Part shown: positions 31,946 to 38,774 of the stretch, piece after piece
Numbering within the stretch: the first letter of the stretch is position 1
How the letters are laid out: each line of letters opens with the position of its first letter
Assembly: GCA_015057955.1 (NCBI GenBank)
Contig: SVDE01000006.1
Location: 1 to 46,240, forward strand
Source: Lachnospiraceae bacterium
GTDB taxonomy: Bacteria; Bacillota; Clostridia; Lachnospirales; Lachnospiraceae
DNA length: 46,240 nt
Reading direction: 5' to 3'
Program-made: the position numbers and the translations under genes
Notes under the pieces: generated by a model
Seen by the model: the letters and a program-made list of their open reading frames with translations, nothing else
Database searches by the model: none
Told to the model about the DNA's origin: nothing

Positions 31946-32842
31946 ATGGCTGTAAGAAGATCAGATCTTTATCTGCCCGCCAACAATGAACACATGATCT
32001 TAAAGTCGCCAACGCTTGGCGCGGATGTGATCACGCTGGATCTGGAGGATTCAGTTCCGCCTGCAGAGAAGGCAGCTGCCAGGGAATTGGTAAAGAAGCA
32101 CATCGGAAATATTGGGGCAACAGGCTCTGAAGCTTGGGTCAGGGTAAATGCCTGGGATACAGATCTTACGCTTGCGGATCTGGATGCCGTTGTCATGGAA
32201 GGTGTGGACGGTATCACGCTTCCCAAGTGCAGCGGGCTTGCAGATGTCCGCCGCCTTGATGATGAGATAACGAGACTTGAGAAAGAACGCGGACTCCCGG
32301 TCGGAGGCATAAAGATCGCAATACTTATAGAAACTGCTCTTGGTGTAATGGAAGTAGAGAAGGCAGCAGGAGGGTCTTCGCGTCTGGTCGCGATCATCTT
32401 CGGTGCGGTGGATTATACACGTGACATGAAAGTAACCCGTACCGATGCAGCGGATGAGCAGTTCTATGCCAGAGCCAAGATCGGCGTTACTGCCAGAGCT
32501 TACGGATTGGTTGCAGAAGATGCGCCTTTCCCGAACTATGCGGACTCGGAAGCATTTGAAGCAAATTGCAGGAGCGGCGCGCAGCTTGGATTTGAAGGCA
32601 GGCAGATCATTAACCCGAGGCAGATCCCGATCGCGCATAAGGTATATTCACCGGCTCCGGAGCGTGTGGAATGGGCAAAGACGATAACCAGAGTATTTGA
32701 GGAAGAAGGACTTGCCAAGGGTTCTGCATCGGTCGGGTATGAAGGCAGCATGATAGACATTCCGGTATACAGGGATGGCCTTAACATACTGGCCAGGCAG
32801 AAAGAGATCGAAGAAAAAGAAGCATCGAGAAAGATATTATGA
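31946..32842 (+). CDS. citE: CitE/HpcH-type C-C lyase
   Basis: This 298-residue TIM-barrel protein begins RRSDLYLPANNEHMI. It carries the CitE pattern VITLDLEDSVPPAEKAAAR (about residues 29-47), a VRVNAWDT segment, and the Mg2+ ligands in IETALGVMEVEKA (Glu) and FGAVDYTRDM (Asp). Family members split citryl-, citramalyl- or malyl-thioesters to an acetyl thioester and a keto acid. AAAAGGAG precedes the ATG, and the stop overlaps the CitF-like start by 4 bp. The usual CitD acyl carrier is absent next to it, so the substrate may be a CoA ester rather than an acyl-carrier ester. Confidence 0.85.
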   Translation: MAVRRSDLYLPANNEHMILKSPTLGADVITLDLEDSVPPAEKAAARELVKKHIGNIGATGSEAWVRVNAWDTDLTLADLDAVVMEGVDGITLPKCSGLADVRRLDDEITRLEKERGLPVGGIKIAILIETALGVMEVEKAAGGSSRLVAIIFGAVDYTRDMKVTRTDAADEQFYARAKIGVTARAYGLVAEDAPFPNYADSEAFEANCRSGAQLGFEGRQIINPRQIPIAHKVYSPAPERVEWAKTITRVFEEEGLAKGSASVGYEGSMIDIPVYRDGLNILARQKEIEEKEASRKIL

Positions 32843-34398
32843 TGATAAATGCTGCAGGCAGGAAGATCCCTGAACATATTGAAGGTTATGGAAAAGTCAG
32901 ACCGTATCGCGGGGCATTCGAAACACCGTCATCCGGCGAAAAGGCAGCAGCGAAGAAGAAAGACCATTTTCCCGGAAAGGTAAAACTGGCCGATTCGCTT
33001 CGTGATGCGATCGAAAAAGCCGGTCTTAAAGACGGCATGACGATCTCATTCCATCATCATCTGCGAAATGGCGACCGGACAGTCAATCTGGTCATGAAGG
33101 AGATCGCCGCGATGGGATTTAAGGATATTCATCTCGCGGCGACGGGCCTTTTTGCCTGTCACGAGCCTTTGGTCGGCATGATCGAAGACGGGGTCATAAC
33201 CAAAATATCGACTGATACATTTAATCCCGGACCGGTGGCAACAGCAATAGCTGCGGGTAAGCTTAAGTACCCGGCGGTGCTCATGACGCATGGCGGCCGG
33301 CCGAGAGCAGTTGAAGCAGGTGAACTGCACATAGATATTGCTTTTATAGCGGCACCTTCATGCGATGAGCAGGGAAACATAAACGGAACGGAAGGGCCGT
33401 CGGCATGCGGATACCTGTCATATGCATATGCCGACGCAATGTATGCGGATGTTGTTGTCGCAGTGACAGATAATCTTGTGCCTTATCCCGCATGTCCCAT
33501 TGAGATATCCCAGGATTTTGTTGATTTTATTGTCTGTGTGGATTCGATCGGAGACCCGGGAGGCATAGTATCCGGCTCCACAAAGATAACCGAAGATCCT
33601 GTGAGGCTGAAGATAGCATCATATGCGGCGCAGGTCGCGGATGCAGCAGGCCATATCCGCGAAGGTATGTCTTTTCAGACCGGAGCAAGCGGAACATCTC
33701 TCGCAGTGGCAGCTGAAGTCAGGCAAATGATGAAGGAGCGAAACATACAAGGCTCCTTCGGGCTTGGCGGCATACATGCCTATTTTGTTCAGATGTTGAA
33801 AGAAGGATTGTTCAAGGCGCTCTTAGATGCCCAGTGCTTTGACCTTGCTGCGATAGAGTCGGCAAGGAAAAATAAAAACCATATGGGACTTTCCGCTTCG
33901 CTGTACGCAAACCCGCACAATGCCGGATGCGTGGCTCATCAGCTTGATACAGTGATCCTGGGAGCTACTGAGATCGACCTGGATTTCAATGTAAATGTCA
34001 TCACAGGTTCGACCGGCAATATCATAGGAGCTGCGGGCGGCCATTCAGATACAGCAGCCGGCGCAAAGTTGACTGTCATTGTGGCAAATCTGGTGCGCAA
34101 GAACATTTGCGTTGTCAGGGAAAGGGTAACTACAGTGACGACTCCGGGCGAGTCGGTAGATGTTCTGGTCACAGAGTACGGCATAGCGGTGAACCCAGCG
34201 AGAAAAGATCTGCTGAAAAAACTTCAAAACAGTGGGCTGCCGGTAGTGGACATAGCAGAATTGAAGCGGAAAGGTGAAGAAATGGCTGGTCCGCAGAAAA
34301 TGCCGGAAACAGGCAGCCGCATAGTCGGTGTGGTTGAATACCGCGACGGAACAGTGATAGATGTGATACGGGAGTTAAATGATGATAAAAATAAGTGA
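32839..34398 (+). CDS. citF: CitF-like transferase (citrate lyase alpha subunit family)
   Basis: This 519-residue protein has the CitF opening PEHIEGYGKVRPYRGAF (about residues 12-28) and the two-domain CoA-transferase fold. Typical stretches are GMTISFHHHLRNGDRTVNLV (near residue 69), GTEGPSACGYLSYAYADAM and NVITGSTGNIIGAAGGHSDT near residue 390. CitF exchanges the acyl group of the acyl-carrier thioester for citrate. Without CitD, CitC, CitX or CitG nearby, it may work as a true CoA transferase, activating the substrate that the CitE-like lyase cleaves. It overlaps both neighbours (4 bp upstream, 20 bp downstream). Confidence 0.87.
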   Translation: MMINAAGRKIPEHIEGYGKVRPYRGAFETPSSGEKAAAKKKDHFPGKVKLADSLRDAIEKAGLKDGMTISFHHHLRNGDRTVNLVMKEIAAMGFKDIHLAATGLFACHEPLVGMIEDGVITKISTDTFNPGPVATAIAAGKLKYPAVLMTHGGRPRAVEAGELHIDIAFIAAPSCDEQGNINGTEGPSACGYLSYAYADAMYADVVVAVTDNLVPYPACPIEISQDFVDFIVCVDSIGDPGGIVSGSTKITEDPVRLKIASYAAQVADAAGHIREGMSFQTGASGTSLAVAAEVRQMMKERNIQGSFGLGGIHAYFVQMLKEGLFKALLDAQCFDLAAIESARKNKNHMGLSASLYANPHNAGCVAHQLDTVILGATEIDLDFNVNVITGSTGNIIGAAGGHSDTAAGAKLTVIVANLVRKNICVVRERVTTVTTPGESVDVLVTEYGIAVNPARKDLLKKLQNSGLPVVDIAELKRKGEEMAGPQKMPETGSRIVGVVEYRDGTVIDVIRELNDDKNK

Positions 34399-35143
34399 GA
34401 TCGGATGTTTCCCGAAAACTATTGAAGAGGCAAAAGTACAGCTTGTGATCGGAAGCCGGATCCTGTCAAATGAGGGGATTGTGGACAGCTACGGGCACAT
34501 AAGCGTAAGAAATCCGGAGGATCCGGAAACATTCCTTCAGTCCAGATCGCTTGCAGCTGACATAGTGACGCTCGATGACATACTGGTCATGGATTTTGAA
34601 GGAAATGTGCTGGAAGGCCCTGAAGGCGCGAGACCATACTGGGAAAATGTTCTTCACGGCCGGATATTTGCAGCGCGCAGTGATGTGGGCTGCGTATTTC
34701 ACGGTCATCCGCTCGAAGTGCATCCGTTTACCGTAATGCCTGACATGCCGCCTCTTCCTGTGAAGAATTCAGGCGGAGTCTTCTATAACGGTTACGGATA
34801 TTATGATTCTCCGGCAGGATCGGACATGACCGTAAAAACAGTAGAAGAAGCGGATGACGTCGCGGCTGCCCTTGGGGACAAATGGGCTGTGCTTATGCGA
34901 TGTCACGGAGTCACTGCAGCTTCAGAAAACATCCCTCAGATGATAGTGGATATGATCGCTATGGTGCAGAACGCGTCGGTGTATACAGACTGCCTTAAAA
35001 TGGGCATTACCCCTAAGTTCTGCTCCCCTGAGGAAGGACTTGCCTACAGGACTTCGCACCATGCTGAAAAGCCTTTGCTGCGCGCATGGGAGTACTATGT
35101 GCGCCGTGCTAAAAGGGCAATAGAGGACATAAGAGACATGTAA
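34379..35143 (+). CDS. Class II aldolase/adducin family protein, decarboxylase-like
   Basis: This 254-residue protein has the zinc motif CVFHGHPLEVHPF (about residues 104-116, H-x-H) and a later RCHGVTA that gives the third His. The segment FLQSRSLAADIVTLDDILVM has Ser-Arg-Ser where phosphate-sugar aldolases have a Thr-Ser-Gly phosphate-binding loop. Members with this motif, such as HMPDdc of vitamin B6 breakdown, decarboxylate aromatic hydroxy acids. An aldol cleavage or decarboxylation of a non-phosphorylated substrate is therefore more likely than sugar-phosphate chemistry. It begins inside the CitF-like gene and ends the operon. A terminator follows. Confidence 0.78.
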   Translation: MMIKISEIGCFPKTIEEAKVQLVIGSRILSNEGIVDSYGHISVRNPEDPETFLQSRSLAADIVTLDDILVMDFEGNVLEGPEGARPYWENVLHGRIFAARSDVGCVFHGHPLEVHPFTVMPDMPPLPVKNSGGVFYNGYGYYDSPAGSDMTVKTVEEADDVAAALGDKWAVLMRCHGVTAASENIPQMIVDMIAMVQNASVYTDCLKMGITPKFCSPEEGLAYRTSHHAEKPLLRAWEYYVRRAKRAIEDIRDM

Positions 35144-35152
35144 GCATCCCCC

Positions 35153-35224
35153 ACAGGCAGCCATCCCCTTGCTGCATTATTCTGATTTTCTTCTCCGAAG
35201 ACTGTTCCGCGGGTGGCTGTCTGT
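35153..35224. repeat. 72 bp imperfect inverted repeat
   Basis: ACAGGCAGCCATCCCC (35153-35168) pairs with GGGTGGCTGTCTGT (35211-35224) with two mismatches. It is longer than the 57-59 bp elements and its arms are unlike theirs. It directly follows the aldolase gene and precedes the intrinsic terminator, so it may be an RNA 3' stem. Confidence 0.55.
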
Positions 35225-35226
35225 AT

Positions 35227-35256
35227 AAAAAGAAGCTCATTGAGAGCTTCTTTTTT
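35227..35256 (+). terminator. Intrinsic terminator of the catabolic operon
   Basis: AAGAAGCTC (35230-35238), the loop ATTGA and GAGCTTCTT (35244-35252) are followed by T residues. It closes the transcription unit that starts near 23 kb. Confidence 0.85.
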
Positions 35257-35314
35257 ATGGAAGGTAAAAGCTCCTCATGAACCAGCACCTTATACAACAG
35301 TCCTTTAGACAGCT

Positions 35315-35372
35315 AACCCCTAAACGGCATGTTTTTTAGAAATTTTATTCAAAAACATCGCGTTCAGGGGTT
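35315..35372. repeat. 58 bp palindromic element (AACCCCTAAACG arm type)
   Basis: AACCCCTAAACG (35315-35326) pairs with CGTTCAGGGGTT (35361-35372) with one mismatch. Inside it ATGTTTTT pairs with AAAAACAT, so nearly the whole unit folds as one hairpin. Its interior matches the element at 16650, showing the two are copies of one subfamily 19 kb apart. Confidence 0.8.
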
Positions 35373-35388
35373 GTTTGATCATTTGTCG

Positions 35389-35467
35389 CTTGAAAGGAGA
35401 CCTTGCCTGCTTTTAAGCGTTCTATAATGAGCGCAAAAGGAGGTAAGATCAAATCCGCCAAACCTGA
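35389..35467 (+). other. Orphan -10 box and ribosome site without a start codon
   Basis: The 427 bp gap 35144-35570 holds the hairpin, the terminator, the 58 bp element and this stretch. TATAAT (35423-35428) is followed by AAAGGAGG (35436-35443), but the codon at the right distance is ATC, after which an eight-codon frame ends in TAA at 35472-35474 or nearby. It looks like the remains of a small gene or a leader ORF. Nothing else coding is seen before the microprotein at 35571. Confidence 0.35.
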
Positions 35468-35570
35468 AGAATAAATCCCGTTATCTCCCTCTGCCCACTG
35501 TGTATTGCGTGCGGATGTTTGGGTATATTATAGTTGAGACATGGATCCGCACACAAATAAGGAGGACAGC

Positions 35571-35741
35571 ATGGGATTATTGGATGACCTGTTTTCAGAT
35601 CCGTTTGATCTGAACAACGACGGGAAAATGGACATGGGCGAGAGCTTCCTTGAGTACATGATCTTCAAGGAAGTCATGAAGGAAGAGGATGAGGAGAAAG
35701 GAGAACAAGACCATGATGATCGGACCGGAAGCCTATTATAA
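35571..35741 (+). CDS. Single EF-hand microprotein
   Basis: This 56-residue acidic protein starts MGLLDDLFSDPF and contains a complete 12-residue EF-hand loop DLNNDGKMDMGE (about residues 13-24), with Asp, Asn, Asp, Gly and Glu at the calcium-coordinating positions. A helix (SFLEYMIFKEVMKEEDEEK) follows. No signal peptide is present. AAGGAGG lies directly upstream of ATG 35571; an ATG at 35541 would place that ribosome site inside the gene. Similar tiny EF-hand proteins occur in Bacillota without known role. Its 3' end overlaps the next small ORF. Confidence 0.7.
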   Translation: MGLLDDLFSDPFDLNNDGKMDMGESFLEYMIFKEVMKEEDEEKGEQDHDDRTGSLL

Positions 35742-35835
35742 GATGAATATTGAAGGAAAAAGCGCGGCAGAGATAAAAGAAGAAATCGCCAGCCTTGAGA
35801 CAGTGAGAAAGGCGTATGATGAGACTGTGAAGTAA
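35713..35835 (+). CDS. 40-residue small protein, unknown
   Basis: A 40-codon frame starts MMIGPEAYYKMNIEGKSAAE and ends ETVRKAYDETVK. It has AAAGGAG about 9 nt before ATG 35713 and overlaps the EF-hand microprotein by 29 bp in another frame. The G-K-S-A-A-E-I-K-E-E-I pattern recurs, as I remember it, in small hypothetical proteins of gut Bacillota. It is predicted to be helical. The ribosome site and this recurring pattern support it being real; the function is unknown. Its stop lies 2 bp before the -35 box of the toxin-antitoxin promoter. Confidence 0.55.
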   Translation: MMIGPEAYYKMNIEGKSAAEIKEEIASLETVRKAYDETVK

Positions 35836-35837
35836 AG

Positions 35838-35866
35838 TTGACACTATACTCCCAGGGGAGTATAGT
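35838..35866 (+). promoter_or_regulatory. Promoter with embedded palindromic operator for the DUF3990/XRE pair
   Basis: TTGACA (35838-35843), exactly 17 bp and TATAGT (35861-35866) make a near-consensus promoter. The palindrome ACTATACTCCC-AG-GGGAGTATAGT (35843-35866) fills the spacer and covers the -10 box. A dimeric HTH protein bound there would exclude polymerase, as expected for autoregulation by the antitoxin-like XRE protein encoded second in the operon. Confidence 0.8.
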
Positions 35867-35887
35867 AAAAGCGCGCAGGAGGCAGAC

Positions 35888-36559
35888 ATGATCATATACC
35901 ACGGTTCGGATCATATAATCCAACAGCCTGTATTTGGCGAAGGGAAAACATATAACGATTACGGGCGGGGCTTTTACTGCACATTCAGCTCCGACATGGC
36001 GAAGGAATGGGGAGCAGCTAAGAGTAAGGACGGATTTGTCAATCAGTACACTATTGATACTGACGGACTATCCATACTTGACCTGAATTCTCCTGAATTC
36101 TGCATTTTGCATTGGCTTTCGGTTCTGCTTGAAAACCGCCGGTTTGACATATCCGCACCGCTCGCCTCCCAGGCGCGGGAATACATATTATCAGCGTTCC
36201 ATGTGGAATATGACAAGTCCGACTGCATTACGGGCTACCGGGCGGATGACAGCTATTTTTCATTTGCCCAGGATTTCCTGAATGGCACTATCTCTTACCG
36301 CCAGCTGAAGCACTCCATGCGTCTCGGGGAGCTCGGCGTGCAGTTTGTATTAAAAAGCGAGAAGGCATTTTCCAGGATAAAATTCGTGGATTTCGAAATT
36401 GCCGGCCATGAGGAGTGGTATTCAAAGAGAATGCAGCGCGACAAGAGCGCACGCCGGGAGTACTTTGATAAAGAACGGAGCAGGGTGCTTCCGGGAGACA
36501 TATTTATAACACAGATACTAAGTGAGGAGATAAAGCCTGATGATCCGCGCTTACGATGA
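35888..36559 (+). CDS. DUF3990 protein, likely ADP-ribosyltransferase-fold toxin
   Basis: This 223-residue protein carries the DUF3990 pattern: IIYHGSDHIIQQPVFG at the N-terminus, then NDYGRGFYCTFSSDMAKEWG (about residues 24-43), VNQYTID, and LGVQFVLKSEKAF toward the end. DUF3990 is related to the ADP-ribosyltransferase fold; the Y-H-G-S and G-R-G-F-Y segments correspond to NAD-binding strands. Such genes usually neighbour small partner or HTH proteins and are considered toxins. AGGAGG lies 5 nt before the ATG. It overlaps the XRE gene by 20 bp. The toxin role and target are inferred. Confidence 0.75.
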   Translation: MIIYHGSDHIIQQPVFGEGKTYNDYGRGFYCTFSSDMAKEWGAAKSKDGFVNQYTIDTDGLSILDLNSPEFCILHWLSVLLENRRFDISAPLASQAREYILSAFHVEYDKSDCITGYRADDSYFSFAQDFLNGTISYRQLKHSMRLGELGVQFVLKSEKAFSRIKFVDFEIAGHEEWYSKRMQRDKSARREYFDKERSRVLPGDIFITQILSEEIKPDDPRLR

Positions 36560-37187
36560 AATATACCTCGAAAAAGCCCGCCTGACGCTTGCGTGCATGC
36601 TGGATCATGCAGTCAACTGTCTTGCGCTTGACCTGTCGGCCTTTATGGGGATGTTCATTGCCACTGGCATCGGAGAATGCTTTGAGCATGGAGATGCAGG
36701 CATAGTTGCCGGAAGGTCGGGGATTGAGCTCGCACACATGGTGGCTGAAAAGAGCGGGCTGAAGAGCACTTTCACGGAGACTGTCCGTCCATACGCAGCC
36801 GGACGCAGCAGAGAATACTGGATGGGCTGGGCGCTAGGCTATTACCAATGGTACACATCTCTGCCTTTCGCGTATATCATAAATTACGTTCCCGCCGGGG
36901 ACATCCGAGACCTGTATGATCCCTACCATGAAATGGACATAATGCAGTTCTGTGACCGCATGAGCGGACTTATAAGCGCCGTTTCACCGGAGACAAATCT
37001 GAAGAGACTCCGTGTTCTGAATGGGATGAGCCAGAGTCAGCTGGCCAGGGATAGCGGCGTACCCCTCCGCACGATCCAGCAGTATGAACAGCGCCAGAAG
37101 GATATCAATAAAGCTCAGGCCGAATATATAATAAAGCTTTCCGGTGCCCTTAACTGCAGCCCGGAGGTCCTGATTGAAAGGCTCTGA
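36540..37187 (+). CDS. XRE-family antitoxin-like protein
   Basis: This 215-residue protein has an N-terminal alpha-helical domain (residues about 1-145: Asp/Glu-rich start, GIGECFEHGDAGIVAGRSGIEL, and YWMGWALGYYQWYTSLPF). The C-terminal XRE helix-turn-helix (LKRLRVLNGMSQSQLARDSG, then VPLRTIQQYEQRQKDINKAQ) spans about residues 155-205. The domain order fits an antitoxin that covers its toxin with one domain and binds the operator at 35843-35866 with the other. It is encoded second, starting inside the toxin gene. A hairpin follows at 37208. Confidence 0.75.
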   Translation: MIRAYDEIYLEKARLTLACMLDHAVNCLALDLSAFMGMFIATGIGECFEHGDAGIVAGRSGIELAHMVAEKSGLKSTFTETVRPYAAGRSREYWMGWALGYYQWYTSLPFAYIINYVPAGDIRDLYDPYHEMDIMQFCDRMSGLISAVSPETNLKRLRVLNGMSQSQLARDSGVPLRTIQQYEQRQKDINKAQAEYIIKLSGALNCSPEVLIERL

Positions 37188-37207
37188 CGAATAATGACAT
37201 TAATGTA

Positions 37208-37236
37208 GCGTACAGGTGCATGCCGCGCCTGTACGC
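37208..37236 (+). terminator. Hairpin, probable terminator of the DUF3990/XRE pair
   Basis: GCGTACAGG (37208-37216) pairs perfectly with CCTGTACGC (37228-37236), followed by AATATTTTC. The T run is weak, so termination may be partial. A -10-like TATAAT at 37281-37286 serves the next gene. Confidence 0.6.
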
Positions 37237-37314
37237 AATATTTTCATAAATTTACATTCGAAAATACACAGTATAGGGGTTATAATTTAACCTGCATTAA
37301 ACGGGAGGGCAATT

Positions 37315-37650
37315 ATGGAGTTCTTATCGAATAATGAGCAGATGTGGCTGCCCGGCGAAGACGGGAAGAAACTGGCACTTATAGATTACCCTGAGATCAG
37401 GCCGGGCGTAGTGAATATAGTTCACACAGAAGTTGCCCCGAGCCTTGGCGGACAGGGGATAGCAGGCAAACTGACGCAGGCAGCTGCCGAGCAGCTCCGA
37501 AGCGAAGGCAGAAAGGCAGTCCTTACATGTTCCTACGCGGTCAAATGGTTTTCCAAGCATCCGGAGTATGCGGATGTGCTGGAGGATCCCGAGGCGGAGG
37601 CAAAGAAAGCAGAGATGTACGGAGGTCCCGCGTGCGGGATCAGACGGTGA
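37315..37650 (+). CDS. YidJ/YjdJ-type small GNAT acetyltransferase
   Basis: This 111-residue minimal GNAT has VVNIVHTEVAPSLGGQGIAG (about residues 32-51), the acetyl-CoA loop with G-G-Q-G-I-A, then LTQAAAEQLRSEG and TCSYAVKWFSKHPEY, the usual end of these short proteins. The lone domain lacks the long N-terminal motif C/D region of standard GNATs. GGGAGGG precedes the ATG. It opens the group up to 40914. The substrate is unknown. Confidence 0.85.
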   Translation: MEFLSNNEQMWLPGEDGKKLALIDYPEIRPGVVNIVHTEVAPSLGGQGIAGKLTQAAAEQLRSEGRKAVLTCSYAVKWFSKHPEYADVLEDPEAEAKKAEMYGGPACGIRR

Positions 37651-37668
37651 TAAAAGAAGGAGACAGAT

Positions 37669-38298
37669 ATGAAAACAGTTATCATCAACGGCAGCCCCAG
37701 GAAAAACTGGAATACGGCGGAAGTATTAAAGGAAGCGAAGAAAGGCGCAGAGGCAGCGGGCCGCGAGGTGGTCTATGTTGATCTGTATGACCTTAAGTTC
37801 ACCGGCTGCAAAAGCTGCCTTGGCTGCAAGCGCAAAGGCCTCGAAGATCCCTGCAAATGCTTCATAAAGGATGAGCTGTCTCCTGTACTCGAGGAGATCT
37901 ACACAGCAGATCATCTGATCATCGGATCGCCCATCTATTTCGGACAGCCGACAGGTGAGGTGCGTTCGTTCATGGAGAGGGCATGTTTCCCCGCGCTTTC
38001 ATATAACAATTACTCGAGCATTTTTAAGGGAAAGGTTGACGTGTCAGTTTTCCTCACCATGAATGCGGGCAAGGACATTTACGACAGGGCATACAAGGTA
38101 GCCATGGAGAACTATTTCTCCGCGTTCATGATGCTGAACGGAGATGTGGAGATAATCCCGGTTTACGATACACTGCAGATCAAGGATTACTCAAAATACG
38201 AGATGGCCGGGTTCAATGAGGAACACAAGAAGGCTGTAAGGGAAGAACAGTTCCCGGCAGACCTTAAAAAAGCATATGAGATTGGAGAAAGAAAATGA
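37669..38298 (+). CDS. Flavodoxin-family FMN oxidoreductase with Cys cluster
   Basis: This 209-residue protein has the FMN-binding start VIINGSPRKNWNTAEVLKEA, the SPIYFGQPTGEVRSFMER contact region (about residues 85-102), and a cysteine cluster CKSCLGCKRKGLEDPCKC near residues 47-64. The compact cysteines resemble iron-sulfur flavoproteins (Isf) of anaerobes, which pass electrons from ferredoxin through [4Fe-4S] and FMN. GAAGGAGA precedes the ATG. It overlaps the next gene by 4 bp. The reaction is not fixed by the sequence. Confidence 0.82.
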   Translation: MKTVIINGSPRKNWNTAEVLKEAKKGAEAAGREVVYVDLYDLKFTGCKSCLGCKRKGLEDPCKCFIKDELSPVLEEIYTADHLIIGSPIYFGQPTGEVRSFMERACFPALSYNNYSSIFKGKVDVSVFLTMNAGKDIYDRAYKVAMENYFSAFMMLNGDVEIIPVYDTLQIKDYSKYEMAGFNEEHKKAVREEQFPADLKKAYEIGERK

Positions 38299-38759
38299 TC
38301 ACTATCAACAACGAACTGGAATTGTCAATTCCTGAAGATTTCCGGGAAATGAGCGCCGATGAAAAGGCAGGGCTGCAGATGTCTTCGCATGGTGAGAGCA
38401 TTTGCCTGAAAGCACCTGAGCGTCACATGGTCATCTCGATCGGTTGGAAGAAAAACGGCCTGCTCAGCAAGCTCCTTAGCGGCGGTGACTTTGCGGAGGA
38501 ACTGGATTCCTGCTACAGGAAAGCAATGAAGCCGTTCGGATACAGAAGGACTGATGACATAAGCCGCGAAGTTGACGGTGTGAAGGCTGACGGCATCCGC
38601 TACGAGTACACGGCTCAGGACATAGGCATGACCGGAGAGTCAATGGGACTTAAGAAGGACAACGAGATCTATTATTTCCACGTATATTACCGCACTATGT
38701 ACAGCGACACCGGCAGGGATGTCTGGAACGGAATTCTTGACTCGGCCAAATGGAAATGA
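38295..38759 (+). CDS. Unknown soluble protein
   Basis: This 154-residue soluble protein reads ITINNELELSIPEDFREMSA at the start, VISIGWKKNGLLSKLLSGGD in the middle, and NEIYYFHVYYRTMY near the end. It has no signal peptide and no membrane segment. The alternating beta-strand pattern suggests a single sandwich-like domain. I recognise no family. It is translationally coupled to the flavoprotein (4 bp overlap) and lies 15 bp before the NifX-SlyD fusion. Confidence 0.6.
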   Translation: MITINNELELSIPEDFREMSADEKAGLQMSSHGESICLKAPERHMVISIGWKKNGLLSKLLSGGDFAEELDSCYRKAMKPFGYRRTDDISREVDGVKADGIRYEYTAQDIGMTGESMGLKKDNEIYYFHVYYRTMYSDTGRDVWNGILDSAKWK

Positions 38760-38774
38760 CAAAGGAGACCATAA

